In this document: positions 45,200-53,003 of the stretch, in pieces
Numbering within the stretch: position 1 is the first letter of the stretch
Layout: every line of letters starts with the position of its first letter
Source of the DNA: Hahella sp. HNIBRBA332
GTDB lineage: Bacteria > Pseudomonadota > Gammaproteobacteria > Pseudomonadales > Oleiphilaceae
Direction of reading: 5' to 3'
DNA length: 64,000 nt
NCBI RefSeq assembly: GCF_030719035.1
Contig: NZ_CP132203.1
Coordinates: forward strand, 2,852,001-2,916,000
The notes under the pieces: generated by a model
Databases searched by the model: none
What the model was told of the DNA's origin: nothing
Seen by the model: the letters and a program-made list of their open reading frames with translations, nothing else
Translations under genes and position numbers: made by a program

Positions 45200-45621
45200 C
45201 TGAGGAGCCTATCTTTCTTGAAGTTGAGTAGTAAAGTTAGCTTTACTGATTTCGCGTAATTGGGGCACTACAAAACTACCCCGGCGGCCCTCTCCCCAGG
45301 TCTGAATTTTTGACAATTTAGTGCCGCAAAAAGATAGAAAGAGAGGCGTCAAGTTTTCGTTACTAGCTGGGTAGTATGTACTACTTTCATACAAAATGAA
45401 CGATTTAAAATACTAATAAAAACAATAACATAAATTATTTCATAAAATATGAAATCCATTTTACACAAGCAGGATGACAAGGTATTGAAATCCTGGCTCG
45501 TCTAAAATGAGGAAATTTGATTTGTATGTGTTCCTAAATAGGTAAAATAGTGATAAACAAGGTGCAATGAGACATAACGAAAACGCAAAATGCGTAGTTG
45601 ACAGGGGTTGGAATACGCTAG
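45200..45621. other. AT-rich non-coding region with inverted repeats upstream of a recombinase gene
   Basis: Contains the palindromes GTAGTATGTACTAC (45371-45384) and ATTTCATA-AAA-TATGAAAT (45437-45455) in very AT-rich DNA. These are plausible crossover or binding sites for the recombinase encoded next to it. A TTGACA hexamer lies near 45598, too close to the ATG at 45622 for a standard promoter of that start. No gene seen. Confidence 0.45.
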
Positions 45622-46284
45622 ATGAAAACTATTTCCGTTGCTGGTTGCTCGTCTACCTATTTAAGGGACATTAACTGGGAACAGGCTATCTCTAGACGTC
45701 CTAAACTTCTGGATGAAGAAGAGGATCTGCCAAAGTATTTACTACTGCCAGAAGTTCAGCGAGTGCTAGCCGAGGCCCTTAACGATCACTTAAACCTATT
45801 TCTGGATACTCTGTGGCATACAGGGGCGAAGGTTGGTGAAGCGTTAGCTTTGACGCCTAGCTCGTTTCACCTCAGTGGTGATTCTGATGTATTACTACGG
45901 TCGGCGGGAAAACTTGGGAAGAGTGATAATGTAAGTGTAGAGCGCTTTGTTCCATTGACTGATGCAGATTATCTGCAGAAAGTTAGGCGATATATCGTTA
46001 CTAACAAGGTGAGGCCGCAGGAGCCGTTGTTCAGATATTCTGTTCGGTACTACCGCAAACTACTCGATCAGCTAATTCTTGGCCTGGGCACAGCGATTGC
46101 CGTCCCCGTTACCCTACAAACCTTCCGTCACTCGTTTGCGGTTAACTTGGTGCTGCATGGTTTGGATATCCAGAGAGTACAAAAGTTACTAGGAATCGCA
46201 CATATAAAGAACACTGTTGTCTATGCGAAGGTGTTGTCTGGTGATTTACATAGCCAGATGAAAGACGTGAGATTCCATTTATAA
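45622..46284 (+). CDS. Short tyrosine-recombinase-like protein with altered catalytic residues
   Basis: 220 residues, only the catalytic domain. The phage-integrase fold is clear: 'LNLFLDTLWHTGAKVGEALAL' (box I), 'TLQTFRHSFAVNLVLHGLDIQRVQKLLG' and '..NTVVYAKV' (box II). However the first Arg is Lys70, the HxxR His is Gln166 and the second His is Ile192; Arg169 and the nucleophile Tyr201 remain. It may be inactive for strand transfer, act as an accessory or regulatory DNA-binding protein, or belong to a divergent subgroup. No N-terminal core-binding domain is present. It sits between an AT-rich region with inverted repeats and a region with strong hairpins. Confidence 0.75.
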   Translation: MKTISVAGCSSTYLRDINWEQAISRRPKLLDEEEDLPKYLLLPEVQRVLAEALNDHLNLFLDTLWHTGAKVGEALALTPSSFHLSGDSDVLLRSAGKLGKSDNVSVERFVPLTDADYLQKVRRYIVTNKVRPQEPLFRYSVRYYRKLLDQLILGLGTAIAVPVTLQTFRHSFAVNLVLHGLDIQRVQKLLGIAHIKNTVVYAKVLSGDLHSQMKDVRFHL

Positions 46285-46759
46285 GGAGGCTCATACTTTG
46301 ATTCGTTGGGTTCATCCGGTGAAAAGGCGTTTTTATCGAGCTTCCTTACAAGTAGACCTTTTTGGTGGCCTCTATATACAGCTTGCATGAGGAAGTTTGG
46401 ATAGTAAACGTGGAAATTCGATGAGAGTACCCTGCCCTACTATATCTGATGCGAGGAGTGAGTTACGCCTTATTTTCAGGGTACGGCGCAAGCATGGCTA
46501 TCTGCTGTTCCCTTAAAGGAGCCGAACTTCCGGGTTGAACATTTGTTCAATCTGGAAGTGTGGCCTGCCAGGGGTTCGGGGGGGGGCGGCAAAGAGCCCC
46601 CCTGAGCTACCGCGCTTCGCTTGCTGGCAAAGCGTACAGAACAAAATGAATTTTGCCCTATACGCTCCGCTTTTCGGGTATCTAAGCAGTGAATCGCTCC
46701 GGTTTTGTCGGAGGCAGTTTTATTTGAGTCTTGCGGGATGCTGCTCAGCTACAAACTCA
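46285..46759. other. 475-bp non-coding region with three strong hairpins
   Basis: Hairpin 1 (46525-46556): 15-bp stem, CTTCCGGGTTGAACA with its complement, two G-T pairs, TT loop. Hairpin 2 (46581-46602): GGGGGGC/GCCCCCC with 8-nt loop, inside a run of nine G. Hairpin 3 (~46629-46662): GCGTA and CAAAAT arms around GA. Arranged head to tail between a recombinase gene and the IS5-disrupted gene. Could be a structured RNA, a single-strand recombination substrate or a replication signal; the sequence alone does not decide. Confidence 0.5.
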
Positions 46760-47119
46760 CTACGACTTCTCTTCCCAGAACAGTAAAGGGTCCAAGCCAG
46801 CCCAAAACATATGAGGGAGTTTCGGAATGTCAGCTCCCTTATTATTAATAGAGGCATGTTTAGCCATGGCTCCAGCATACTTTTTGAATATGGGCTCCAC
46901 TAACTCCATGTACTTACTACTATTGAAGCTATAGGTTCGTATAGGTTTAGAAATCTGTCGAAACTGCAATGTCACATAGCTGTCTTCACCAGTCCCCTCT
47001 TTTTTGTTTTCATATACGAATGAGTCGTAATCGTTCTCAAGTGCCCACTGACGCAGTTTAACGGACAAATTGACCCAGACGATTTCATAGTATCTCTGAT
47101 CCTTCGTATCAATCCCTAG

Positions 47120-47969
47120 GGTCTGTTGACGTTTCACATCGGCAGCCATAAATACCCACAAGCCATGGCTACCATACTTTCATAGTTCCTCTTCAACTTG
47201 TCATACCTCGTCGCGATGGCCCGGTACTGCTTGAGTCGGGCGAAGGCGTTCTCCACCAAATGGCGACACTTGTATAAACCCCAATCCATATCGTCATTGC
47301 CTTTGACAGAGTTTCGCTTTCTCGGTATCACGGCCCTGGCTCCCTTCCTTTCGATCTGTGCCCGCACTCGTTCACTGTCGTAGCCTTTGTCTCCGACAAC
47401 CGCTTCTGACAAGGGAAGCTTTTCAATCAACTCCGCCGCTGCCGTACAGTCATTGACTTCGCCTCCTGTGATCTCAAATTCCACAGGAAGACCATAGGCA
47501 TCCACGGCCAGATGCACTTTCGTGGTATTGCCCGCCCGACTCTTACCAATCGCCTGAGACTCTTCCGTGCAGGCTCCTGCGCTGTGCTGATGGGCCTTCA
47601 CATAGCTGCCATCAATAAACTCCCATTCCAAATCCGGCTCGCGGATCAAGCCCCGGAAGATCCTCAACCACTTGCCTTGGGCAGACCAGGAATTGAATTT
47701 TTTGAACACCGAATTCCAGTCGCCAAACTGCCCTGGCAAGTCTCGCCAGGGACACCCCGTCCGCATTCGGTACAACATGCCTTCCACCATCATTCGTAGT
47801 GTGGGCTTGTTATAGATTCGCTCTTGCAGCATGATCTCTTTCAGCTTCGACCAAAGCTCGTCACTGAGCATCAATCGGGGCATCGCAAACTCGTCTTGTT
47901 GTTGGTGTGGGAACCGCAATATGACGAGTTTGCGCCTATCTATCACCTATGACGAAACGTCAACACGCC
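47120..47969 (-). mobile_element. IS5-family insertion sequence, 850 bp
   Basis: Ends read GGTCTGTTGACGTTTC and (other side, reverse complement) GGCGTGTTGACGTTTC, a ~16-bp imperfect inverted repeat. The flanking 4-bp CTAG (47116-47119 and 47970-47973) is a target-site duplication. Carries one transposase gene. The intact repeat ends and duplication indicate a rather recent insertion. Confidence 0.9.
47134..47880 (-). CDS. IS5-family (IS427-like) DDE transposase
   Basis: 248 residues from the ATG at 47880 (MPRLMLSDELWSKL, the usual start of this family). DDE-type elements: 'FIDGSYVKAHQHS' with the first Asp, 'AVVGDKGYDSE' with the second, and 'CRHLVENAFARLKQYRAIATRYDKL' with the final Glu. 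Many IS427 relatives split this protein into two frames; here it is a single continuous frame. It mobilises the surrounding IS; the enzyme looks intact. Confidence 0.93.
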   Translation of the reverse strand, partial: PRLMLSDELWSKLKEIMLQERIYNKPTLRMMVEGMLYRMRTGCPWRDLPGQFGDWNSVFKKFNSWSAQGKWLRIFRGLIREPDLEWEFIDGSYVKAHQHSAGACTEESQAIGKSRAGNTTKVHLAVDAYGLPVEFEITGGEVNDCTAAAELIEKLPLSEAVVGDKGYDSERVRAQIERKGARAVIPRKRNSVKGNDDMDWGLYKCRHLVENAFARLKQYRAIATRYDKLKRNYESMVAMACGYLWLPM

Positions 47970-48073
47970 CTAGGGCTTTAAGCCTTTGCCTTCGCTTAGA
48001 AAATTCATGTTTGAAAACTTGATTGTCTTTTTGCTTTTTAAAGATGTAATCAATTTCTGGCTCCTTCATAAGA

Positions 48074-48547
48074 CTAGCGATCTGAACAGGATAGATAATT
48101 CCGGTAAAGGGGGGAAAAAAGCTCAGCCAGCAGCTTTCGTTGTTCAGCCGTTATATCACTAGGGGCGAATATCCCCAATCCACCACTTGCTATGGGGTCA
48201 TCATCCCAACTGTCTTCCAGTCTTAGCGATCTGGTTATGTTCACACCGACTTCATAGATTGATAGACGTGATGCGAATTCGCAGAATTCCCTGAGTGTTT
48301 GCGCAACGGTCTGAAACCTAGGGAGGCTATTGGAGGAGTGACCTCTTATTGCGAAAAGGCCGTCATTGGTAAGCGCTCGGTCAGCGAGTGCAGCAAACAT
48401 ACCCTCCACCCTTTGGACAGCGGCTAATTTAGAGCCAAGATGCCTCATTATTGATTCTGTAGAACTTGATGACGAGCTGAAAAATAGATTCATCCTATGT
48501 AACGCCTCATACAAAAATAATCCGTTAATGCTCCTGTTAGAAACCAT
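48074..48547 (-). CDS. Hypothetical protein, first gene of the IS-disrupted operon
   Basis: 157 residues, ATG at 48547, stop 4 nt before the start of the gene broken by the IS5-family element. Mostly helical, with a Ser-rich stretch (residues 24-29) and a C-terminal acidic segment ('RLEDSWDDDPIASGGLGIFAPSDITAEQRKLLAELF'). No signal peptide, membrane segment or catalytic signature. The two genes were probably one functional pair in the island cargo. Family unknown. Confidence 0.5.
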   Translation of the reverse strand: MVSNRSINGLFLYEALHRMNLFFSSSSSSTESIMRHLGSKLAAVQRVEGMFAALADRALTNDGLFAIRGHSSNSLPRFQTVAQTLREFCEFASRLSIYEVGVNITRSLRLEDSWDDDPIASGGLGIFAPSDITAEQRKLLAELFSPLYRNYLSCSDR

Positions 48548-48619
48548 ATAGGATTACTATTCATACCATTCAAATTACCGATCACAACAAATATCGGGTG
48601 ATAAAGTTTTCTGTGAGTG

Positions 48620-48816
48620 ACTGGGCTTAAGTCCTCTGGCGGTAATGTAGGAAACTCCTACGACAACGCTCTGCCGACAATTATCAACCGCTTTCGCAAG
48701 GCACGGGTTATCCACAATAGCAGGCCCTCGAAAGGGCTGGATGAAATCGAACAGGCTACCCTCACTTGAGTGAAGCGGTTCCACAATCATCGATTGTTAC
48801 AGCCGATTTGAGATGT
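48620..48816 (+). pseudogene. Decayed IS3-family OrfB fragment
   Basis: Plus-strand codons from 48647 read VGNSYDNALPTIINRFRKAR, continuing into VIHNSRPSKGLDEIEQATLT, a stop, then VKRFHNHRLLQPI. This is the conserved C-terminal DDE block of IS3 transposases (VGDSYDNALAE...VIH...WVxxFNxxRLLxPIG) with an internal stop and substitutions. The open frame seen on the opposite strand here is only its shadow. Confidence 0.75.
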
Positions 48817-49450
48817 ACCTCTCGTCGTATACGAAAACCCGCGGATAACCCCAGGTAAGCTCAATGTCGGAAGGAATAAGACTGTGAATCAACTCTTCTT
48901 GCATGCCACTACAATCCCCTTTCCGATTAGTGAACCAGACCAATTATAGATTTCAGCTAACTGATCCTACCCACAAAGATTAGACACGTCATTAAGCGAC
49001 TTTCGATGCATCATAACTCTCTGGGCTGAGATACCCATTTGCGCTATGAAGGCGGGTCCGATTGTAATCCACTTCGATATACTCAAACACGGCTTCACGC
49101 ATTTCTTGTCGGGTTGCGTACCGCTCTCCGTGAATCGCTTCCACTTTCAGGGAGTGAAAGAAGCTTTCCACACAGGCATTGTCATAGCAATTGCCTTTGC
49201 CGCTCATGCTGCAACGAAGCCCATGCGCCTGAATCAACGTCTGATAGGCTTCTGAGCAATATTGGGAACCTCGATCTGAATGGACGATCACCCCTTTGGG
49301 CTGACGTCGACGCCACAACGCCATGCGCAAGGCGTCACAGACCAACTCCGATTTCATTCGCTCGCTCATCGCCCAGCCTATGACTTTACGGCTGAACAGG
49401 TCCAGCACGACGGCTAGATACAGCCAACCTTCTTCCGTCCACAAATAGGG

Positions 49451-51280
49451 GTGAGTAGGCCGGCGGACTCTCACCGCCAGCCCCTCGCAGAACCGTACAT
49501 GACACTCTCGCGTCATACGGCTCCCATCATTCGGCCTTTTGCTTGGTTACTCCAGTGCACGAAGGCATGCGGGTAACGTTGTTTCAGTGTATCAAGGTAT
49601 CGCCATGCTCTGGTTTTGCGCCTTGCGAAGGATTTGAACTTGCGCATTAGCCACCGAACCAGATATCCATCGAAGCCCTTACCAACAGCCTCCAGCTTTG
49701 AACGATAGAACCGTCCATAGTATTGCCACCACCCTCTCAGTACAGGGTTAAACATACGTGATAAATCCATCAGCGACTTGTCGTTCTTTAACTGCAAGCG
49801 CCAACTACGGATTTTCCGCCGCATGTCTTTCAAGGCTGCTGGACTGACTGCCGGTAAGAAGTTGACGTAAACGCGCCCGTATTTGTCCACTGCTTTTCGA
49901 GGACGAAAACTGTAACCCAGAAAGCTGAACTCAATGCTCTCGTGATTGGTCGTACGATTGACATCCTTACAATACACAATGCGCGTTTTCCCCGGATGGA
50001 TCTGCAAGCCACAGTCAACCAATCGCCGACTGACTTGGGCAAGCACCCATTCAGCTTGACGCTGGCTTTTGCAGTGGATCACACCATCATCCGCATAGCG
50101 ACACAATCGCACGCTTCGACAGCGCTCTTTGATCCAACGATCCAGTGCGTAGTGCAGAAACAGGTTGGCTAGCACCGGACTGATCACACCCCCTTGAGGG
50201 GTACCCCGATCGCGTTGCTGTTCTTGCCCATCTGGACCTACCATCGGCGCTTTTAACCAGCGCTCAATGTAGAGCGCCACCCAAGGTATCTGACAGTGGC
50301 GTCTCACCGCACGCATCAGCAGGTCATGGTCGATATTATCGAACAACCCTTTGATATCAAACTCAATCACCCAATCATACTCCCAGCATCGCCGCCGCAC
50401 CGTCGTCAGCGCATCATGCGCTGAACGATTGGGCCTATAGCCGTAGGAGTTTTCATGGAAGATCGGCTCTACCAGGGGTTCAAAAATCTTCTTCGCCACT
50501 GTCTGCGCGATACGATCCGATACCGTCGGGATACCCAGAACACGCTCGCCGCCGCTCTTCTTTGGGATCGCGACACCCCTGACCGCCGGAGGAAAATAGC
50601 TCCCCGACGACAGGCGATTCCAGATCCGATAAAGGTTCGGCCCCAAACGCTGCTCAAACTGCTGCAGCGACTGTCCATCGACTCCCGCTACTCCTCGGTT
50701 CGCTCTAACATCTTTGAACGCCTCCCAAACTAGAGACTTCTCAATCACAAATGGCTTTGCCTTACTCATCAGTTCATCCTGCTCGCGCAGTTGACCAACA
50801 AGCTCGGCTGAATGACGCCGCCCCTTCGCTCCACGGCCATTACAGCCCCTTCAATGCTACTACGAGCGGCTCCGCCCCTTGATGACACATCGGTACTATC
50901 GGCCTCGCCTTGTGAGCTTGTGCTTTTCCCTTGGCATTGCCATCGAAGGTTCCCGCAGTTCCATGAGAGAGCCCAAAACAGGATCACGCCGCCTCTCTGC
51001 CGGATACCATGCGGCCCATCAACAGGCACTGTCCGCACTGATCCCGGAGCAACATCACTCCCCGGTTTTGGTATCATCTGAGTGGTTTCGACAATTGAAC
51101 GGCGGTTCACGGTTGTTCGTCTTCCTGTTTCACACCTGACGCCTTATTGGCGCCTTTTCCTTATCGCTCACGACCACGGCTTTTGGCCATCGCCGCATAA
51201 GGTGGTTTGTCATCAGCACCTGTATGCCGATGACGAGGGGTCACAATCCCTCATCTCTCCCGCAGCTTGCTGCGGCACAC
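49451..51280 (-). mobile_element. Group II intron with reverse-transcriptase ORF
   Basis: The minus strand begins GTGTGCCGCAGC, a canonical GUGYG start, right after the orfB codon ATC plus A. Near the 3' side a domain-V-like hairpin (GAGCCGTATGACGCGAGAG...TGTACGGTTC, around 49493-49527) and a domain-VI-like hairpin (GGCGGTGAGAGTCCGCC, about 49467-49483) are followed by CTACTCACC and the exon. Length ~1.83 kb including the RT gene. The exact 3' boundary is ambiguous by 1-2 nt because of a CCCC run. Confidence 0.85.
49513..50769 (-). CDS. ltrA: Group II intron reverse transcriptase/maturase
   Basis: 418 residues. RT blocks in order: 'GVAGVDGQSLQQF' (RT1), 'YFPPAVRGVAIPKKSGGERVLGIPTVSDRIAQ' (RT2), 'SYGYRPNRSAHDAL' (RT3), 'VIEFDIKGLFDNIDHDLL' (RT4), 'GTPQGGVISPVLANLFLHYALD' (RT5), catalytic 'RYADD' (RT6), 'FLGYSFRP' (RT7). 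These are followed by the maturase X domain with 'NPVLRGWWQYYGRF'. No HNH endonuclease domain follows, as in bacterial En-minus classes. It assists splicing and retrohoming of the surrounding intron. All catalytic motifs are intact, so the intron is potentially active. Confidence 0.95.
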   Translation of the reverse strand: MSKAKPFVIEKSLVWEAFKDVRANRGVAGVDGQSLQQFEQRLGPNLYRIWNRLSSGSYFPPAVRGVAIPKKSGGERVLGIPTVSDRIAQTVAKKIFEPLVEPIFHENSYGYRPNRSAHDALTTVRRRCWEYDWVIEFDIKGLFDNIDHDLLMRAVRRHCQIPWVALYIERWLKAPMVGPDGQEQQRDRGTPQGGVISPVLANLFLHYALDRWIKERCRSVRLCRYADDGVIHCKSQRQAEWVLAQVSRRLVDCGLQIHPGKTRIVYCKDVNRTTNHESIEFSFLGYSFRPRKAVDKYGRVYVNFLPAVSPAALKDMRRKIRSWRLQLKNDKSLMDLSRMFNPVLRGWWQYYGRFYRSKLEAVGKGFDGYLVRWLMRKFKSFARRKTRAWRYLDTLKQRYPHAFVHWSNQAKGRMMGAV

Positions 51281-51685
51281 TGATGTCACCCGCCCATTTT
51301 TGATTTATCTCCGTTGCATTAAAGTCCTGCTGAAGAAGGTTTTCCGCCACAGGCAGGCTATGCCTGGAGTGAGTGGTGGCCTTAAACTTTCTGGCGGCTT
51401 TCGCTCTCAAGCCCAAGCGTTGCATGCTTCTGGCCACCGTTTTACGGTTAGCATGGACTCCCTGTTGCGCCAAGTCTTTGGTCAGCCGAGGCGCCCCATT
51501 ACGCTTTTTAGCTTTATCAAAAGCGGCCCCAACCTGGATGTCCAGGGATTGCTGACGCTGTCGTCGCAGAGAAGGGGCTTTCTGTCGATGGAGCCAAACA
51601 TAGTAGCCGCTTCTTGAGACCTGAAGCGCTCTCGCCATGCAAGTGACGCGGAAAAGGCTCGTGTGAGAGTGCATAAAGGCGTACC

Positions 51686-51985
51686 TCACTTCACGCTTTT
51701 GGCGAAGTACGCCGCCGCTTTTTTTAACACGGCAAGCTCTTCCGCCTGTTCAGCCAACTGACGCTTCAGGCGGGCGTTTTCCTGGGCCAGTTGCTGTTCC
51801 GTTTCGCCACGATCCTGCGCCAGCCGCGCTTTACTGCGCCAATTGTAAAGTTGTGACTCGTGCAGACCCAATTGCCTTGCGGCGGCGCTCACGCCGATAC
51901 GTTGAGCTAGCGCCAGGGCTTCCGCCTTGTACTCGTCGGAATAACGTTGGCGAGATTTGGAGTTTGATGTTTTCTGTTTGGTCAT
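51686..51985 (-). CDS. IS3-family transposase OrfA (helix-turn-helix)
   Basis: 99 residues: 'RYSDEYKAEALALAQRIGVSAAARQLGLHESQLYNWRSKA' is the HTH_28/IS3 OrfA DNA-binding part, followed by a leucine-zipper-like coiled coil (TEQQLAQENARLKRQLAEQAEELAVLKKAAAYFAK). A run of seven A before GCG (GTGTTAAAAAAAGCG) near the end is a possible slippery site for the OrfAB fusion, and the stop overlaps the orfB GTG start. It binds the IS ends. Confidence 0.92.
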   Translation of the reverse strand: MTKQKTSNSKSRQRYSDEYKAEALALAQRIGVSAAARQLGLHESQLYNWRSKARLAQDRGETEQQLAQENARLKRQLAEQAEELAVLKKAAAYFAKSVK

Positions 51986-52059
51986 AGTTCACCTCTGTAG
52001 CTTAGTGTACTCGCTTAACAGGGTGTCTATCATTGGTGGGTAGGATCATTATTTAGCTG

Positions 52060-52167
52060 CAGCGGCGTTGGATAGTGGAACGCAGCTTTGGCTGAAAAGC
52101 GTGCTTTCGGCGGTTGAGCCGAGATTATGAGCGTCTGTCGGCCGCTTTCACTTCATTGCATTTGTGT
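52060..52167 (+). pseudogene. IS5/IS1031-type transposase relic
   Basis: Plus-strand codons from 52060 read QRRWIVERSFG-stop-KACFRRLSRDYERLSAAFTSLHL, clearly the conserved C-terminus RRWVVERTFGWLNRFRRLSKDYERL of IS5-superfamily transposases with the Trp codon turned into TGA. Only the tail survives, next to the end of the IS3 element. Confidence 0.75.
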
Positions 52168-52231
52168 GCCTGATGCTGCCGACGGAGATGAAGGCATTAG
52201 CAGCATCAGGGGTGTCTATGAATTAAGTGGG

Positions 52232-52579
52232 TTAATAACAGCCTCTAGTCCTCCCCCAATAAGTTTTTCCAGGGTCAGCAGACAGGTCTGCGCCATCATT
52301 ATCGTCTATAGGGCTTCGCGGTTTTGAAAGCTCTTCGTTAACAGCAGATGGCTCTCTCTCAAGCACAGCCAAAACAGTTTGGAGTTTTTCTTGAGGGATC
52401 AGCATAAGTTCGCTATTAAGCCCTTTCGCAATGAGTTCCAGGGTATCCAGTCTGGGGTTTCCTCTGGACTCTAAGCGCTGATATTGCTGGCGGGAGACGC
52501 CTACGCGGAACATCATATCGCTCTGCTTTAGACCGAGCGTCAGTCGCCGCTTTTTTAACTGTTTGAGTAATGAGCTCAT
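52232..52579 (-). CDS. XRE-family regulator, possibly an orphan HipB-like antitoxin
   Basis: 115 residues from the ATG at 52579 (MSSLLKQLKKRRLTLGLKQSDMM). A longer frame to 52648 would run into the end of the neighbouring IS, so it is rejected. Helix-turn-helix at ~13-60 ('LGLKQSDMMFRVGVSRQQYQRLESRGNPRLDTLELIAKGL'). The C-terminal acidic tail ('PIDDNDGADLSADPG') resembles HipB-type antitoxins. A toxin gene would be expected downstream, but that DNA is occupied by an IS5 relic and the IS3 element, so the partner seems lost. Confidence 0.7.
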   Translation of the reverse strand: MSSLLKQLKKRRLTLGLKQSDMMFRVGVSRQQYQRLESRGNPRLDTLELIAKGLNSELMLIPQEKLQTVLAVLEREPSAVNEELSKPRSPIDDNDGADLSADPGKTYWGRTRGCY

Positions 52580-52674
52580 CTTTGTAAACTTATATGTTGC
52601 ATTTGAGTGTAGTGGTCTAATAGTCCCGGACACATTAATAAGAGACAATACCTGTCAACGATTAAGGTGTCAGC

Positions 52675-52965
52675 ATGAGTCAGAAAAGGTCGTATAAGCA
52701 GTATCCAAAAGAGTTTAAAGAAGAGGCCGTTTCCTTGGTGCGCGACCAAGGTTATTCCGTTCCAGAAGCGGCTAAATCCCTCGGCATTAGCGCCAATATG
52801 CTCTACAAGTGGAAGGAAAAAATTGAAGCTCAGCTTGAAAACCAGGTTCTGGCTGAAGACGAGCGCGCCGAGTTAAAACGGCTTCGCAAAGAAAACAAAG
52901 AGCTGCGCATGGAAAAGGAAATTCTAAAAAAGGCTTCGGCCTTCTTCGCGAAAGAAATGAAATAA
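52675..52965 (+). CDS. IS3-family OrfA, copy 1
   Basis: 96 residues with the HTH_Tnp_1 motif ('YPKEFKEEAVSLVRDQGYSVPEAAKSLGISANMLYKWKEK') and a charged coiled coil. The codons CTA AAA AAG at 52924-52932 form the A-AAA-AAG slippery heptamer (52926-52932) used by IS3 elements for -1 frameshifting into OrfB. Confidence 0.93.
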   Translation: MSQKRSYKQYPKEFKEEAVSLVRDQGYSVPEAAKSLGISANMLYKWKEKIEAQLENQVLAEDERAELKRLRKENKELRMEKEILKKASAFFAKEMK

Positions 52966-53003
52966 AGTTCGCCTTCATTCAAGCAGAGTCGAGTCGCTTC
53001 CCA

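Larger units (their letters stand above)
46760..48069 (-). pseudogene. Gene of unknown function split by an IS5-family insertion
   Basis: The 5' part is at 47970-48069 (MKEPEIDYIF...RRQRLKAL) and the 3' part at 46760-47119 (GIDTKDQRYYEIVW...FWEEKS). Removing the IS (47120-47969) and one copy of the 4-bp CTAG duplication restores an uninterrupted frame of 151 codons plus stop, reading through KALGIDTKDQRYYE at the junction. The start ATG at 48069 lies 4 nt after the stop of the upstream 157-residue gene, so both were an operon. Family not recognised; the protein is charged, with many aromatic residues, and has no membrane segment. In its present state a truncated 40-residue product ending in the IS is expected. 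Confidence 0.8.
48992..51689 (-). pseudogene. IS3 transposase orfB split by the group II intron
   Basis: The 5' exon (51281-51689) encodes MRYAFMHSHTSLF...EINQKWAGDI and the 3' exon (48992-49449) encodes TYLWTEEGWLYLAVVLDLFSRKVIGW...SPESYDASKVA. Together they give a complete IS3 OrfB: the first catalytic Asp is in WAGDI, the second in HSDRGSQY, and the Glu in NACVESFFHSLK. The start GTG overlaps the orfA stop (GTGA). The intron sits two residues after the first catalytic Asp. If splicing joins A at 51281 to CC at 49449 the frame is restored; one more intron-side base would cause a frameshift. So function depends on accurate splicing. Confidence 0.8.
48962..52048 (-). mobile_element. IS3-family element interrupted by a group II intron
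   Basis: Ends form an imperfect inverted repeat beginning TGATCCTACCCAC (48962 onward and, as reverse complement, ending at 52048). Inside, orfA (51686-51985) and orfB (48992-51689) lie on the minus strand, orfB being split by an intron at 49451-51280. No 3-4 bp target duplication is visible (AAC versus TTA next to the ends), so flanks may have been rearranged. Confidence 0.85.

Noticed and set aside
46525..46662. Integron attC site
   Set aside because: Hairpins are strong but the conserved RYYYAAC/GTTRRRY box pair and extrahelical-base pattern are not clearly present, and no IntI-type integrase is adjacent.
46760..47161. 133-codon frame taken as an independent gene
   Set aside because: Its first codons lie inside the IS5-family end; it is the 3' part of a gene split by that element.
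48575..48790. 71-codon minus-strand frame
   Set aside because: It is the shadow of a decayed IS3 OrfB segment readable on the plus strand.
50769..51110. 113-codon minus-strand frame upstream of the intron RT
   Set aside because: Lies in the structured RNA domains I-III of the group II intron; no protein family resemblance.
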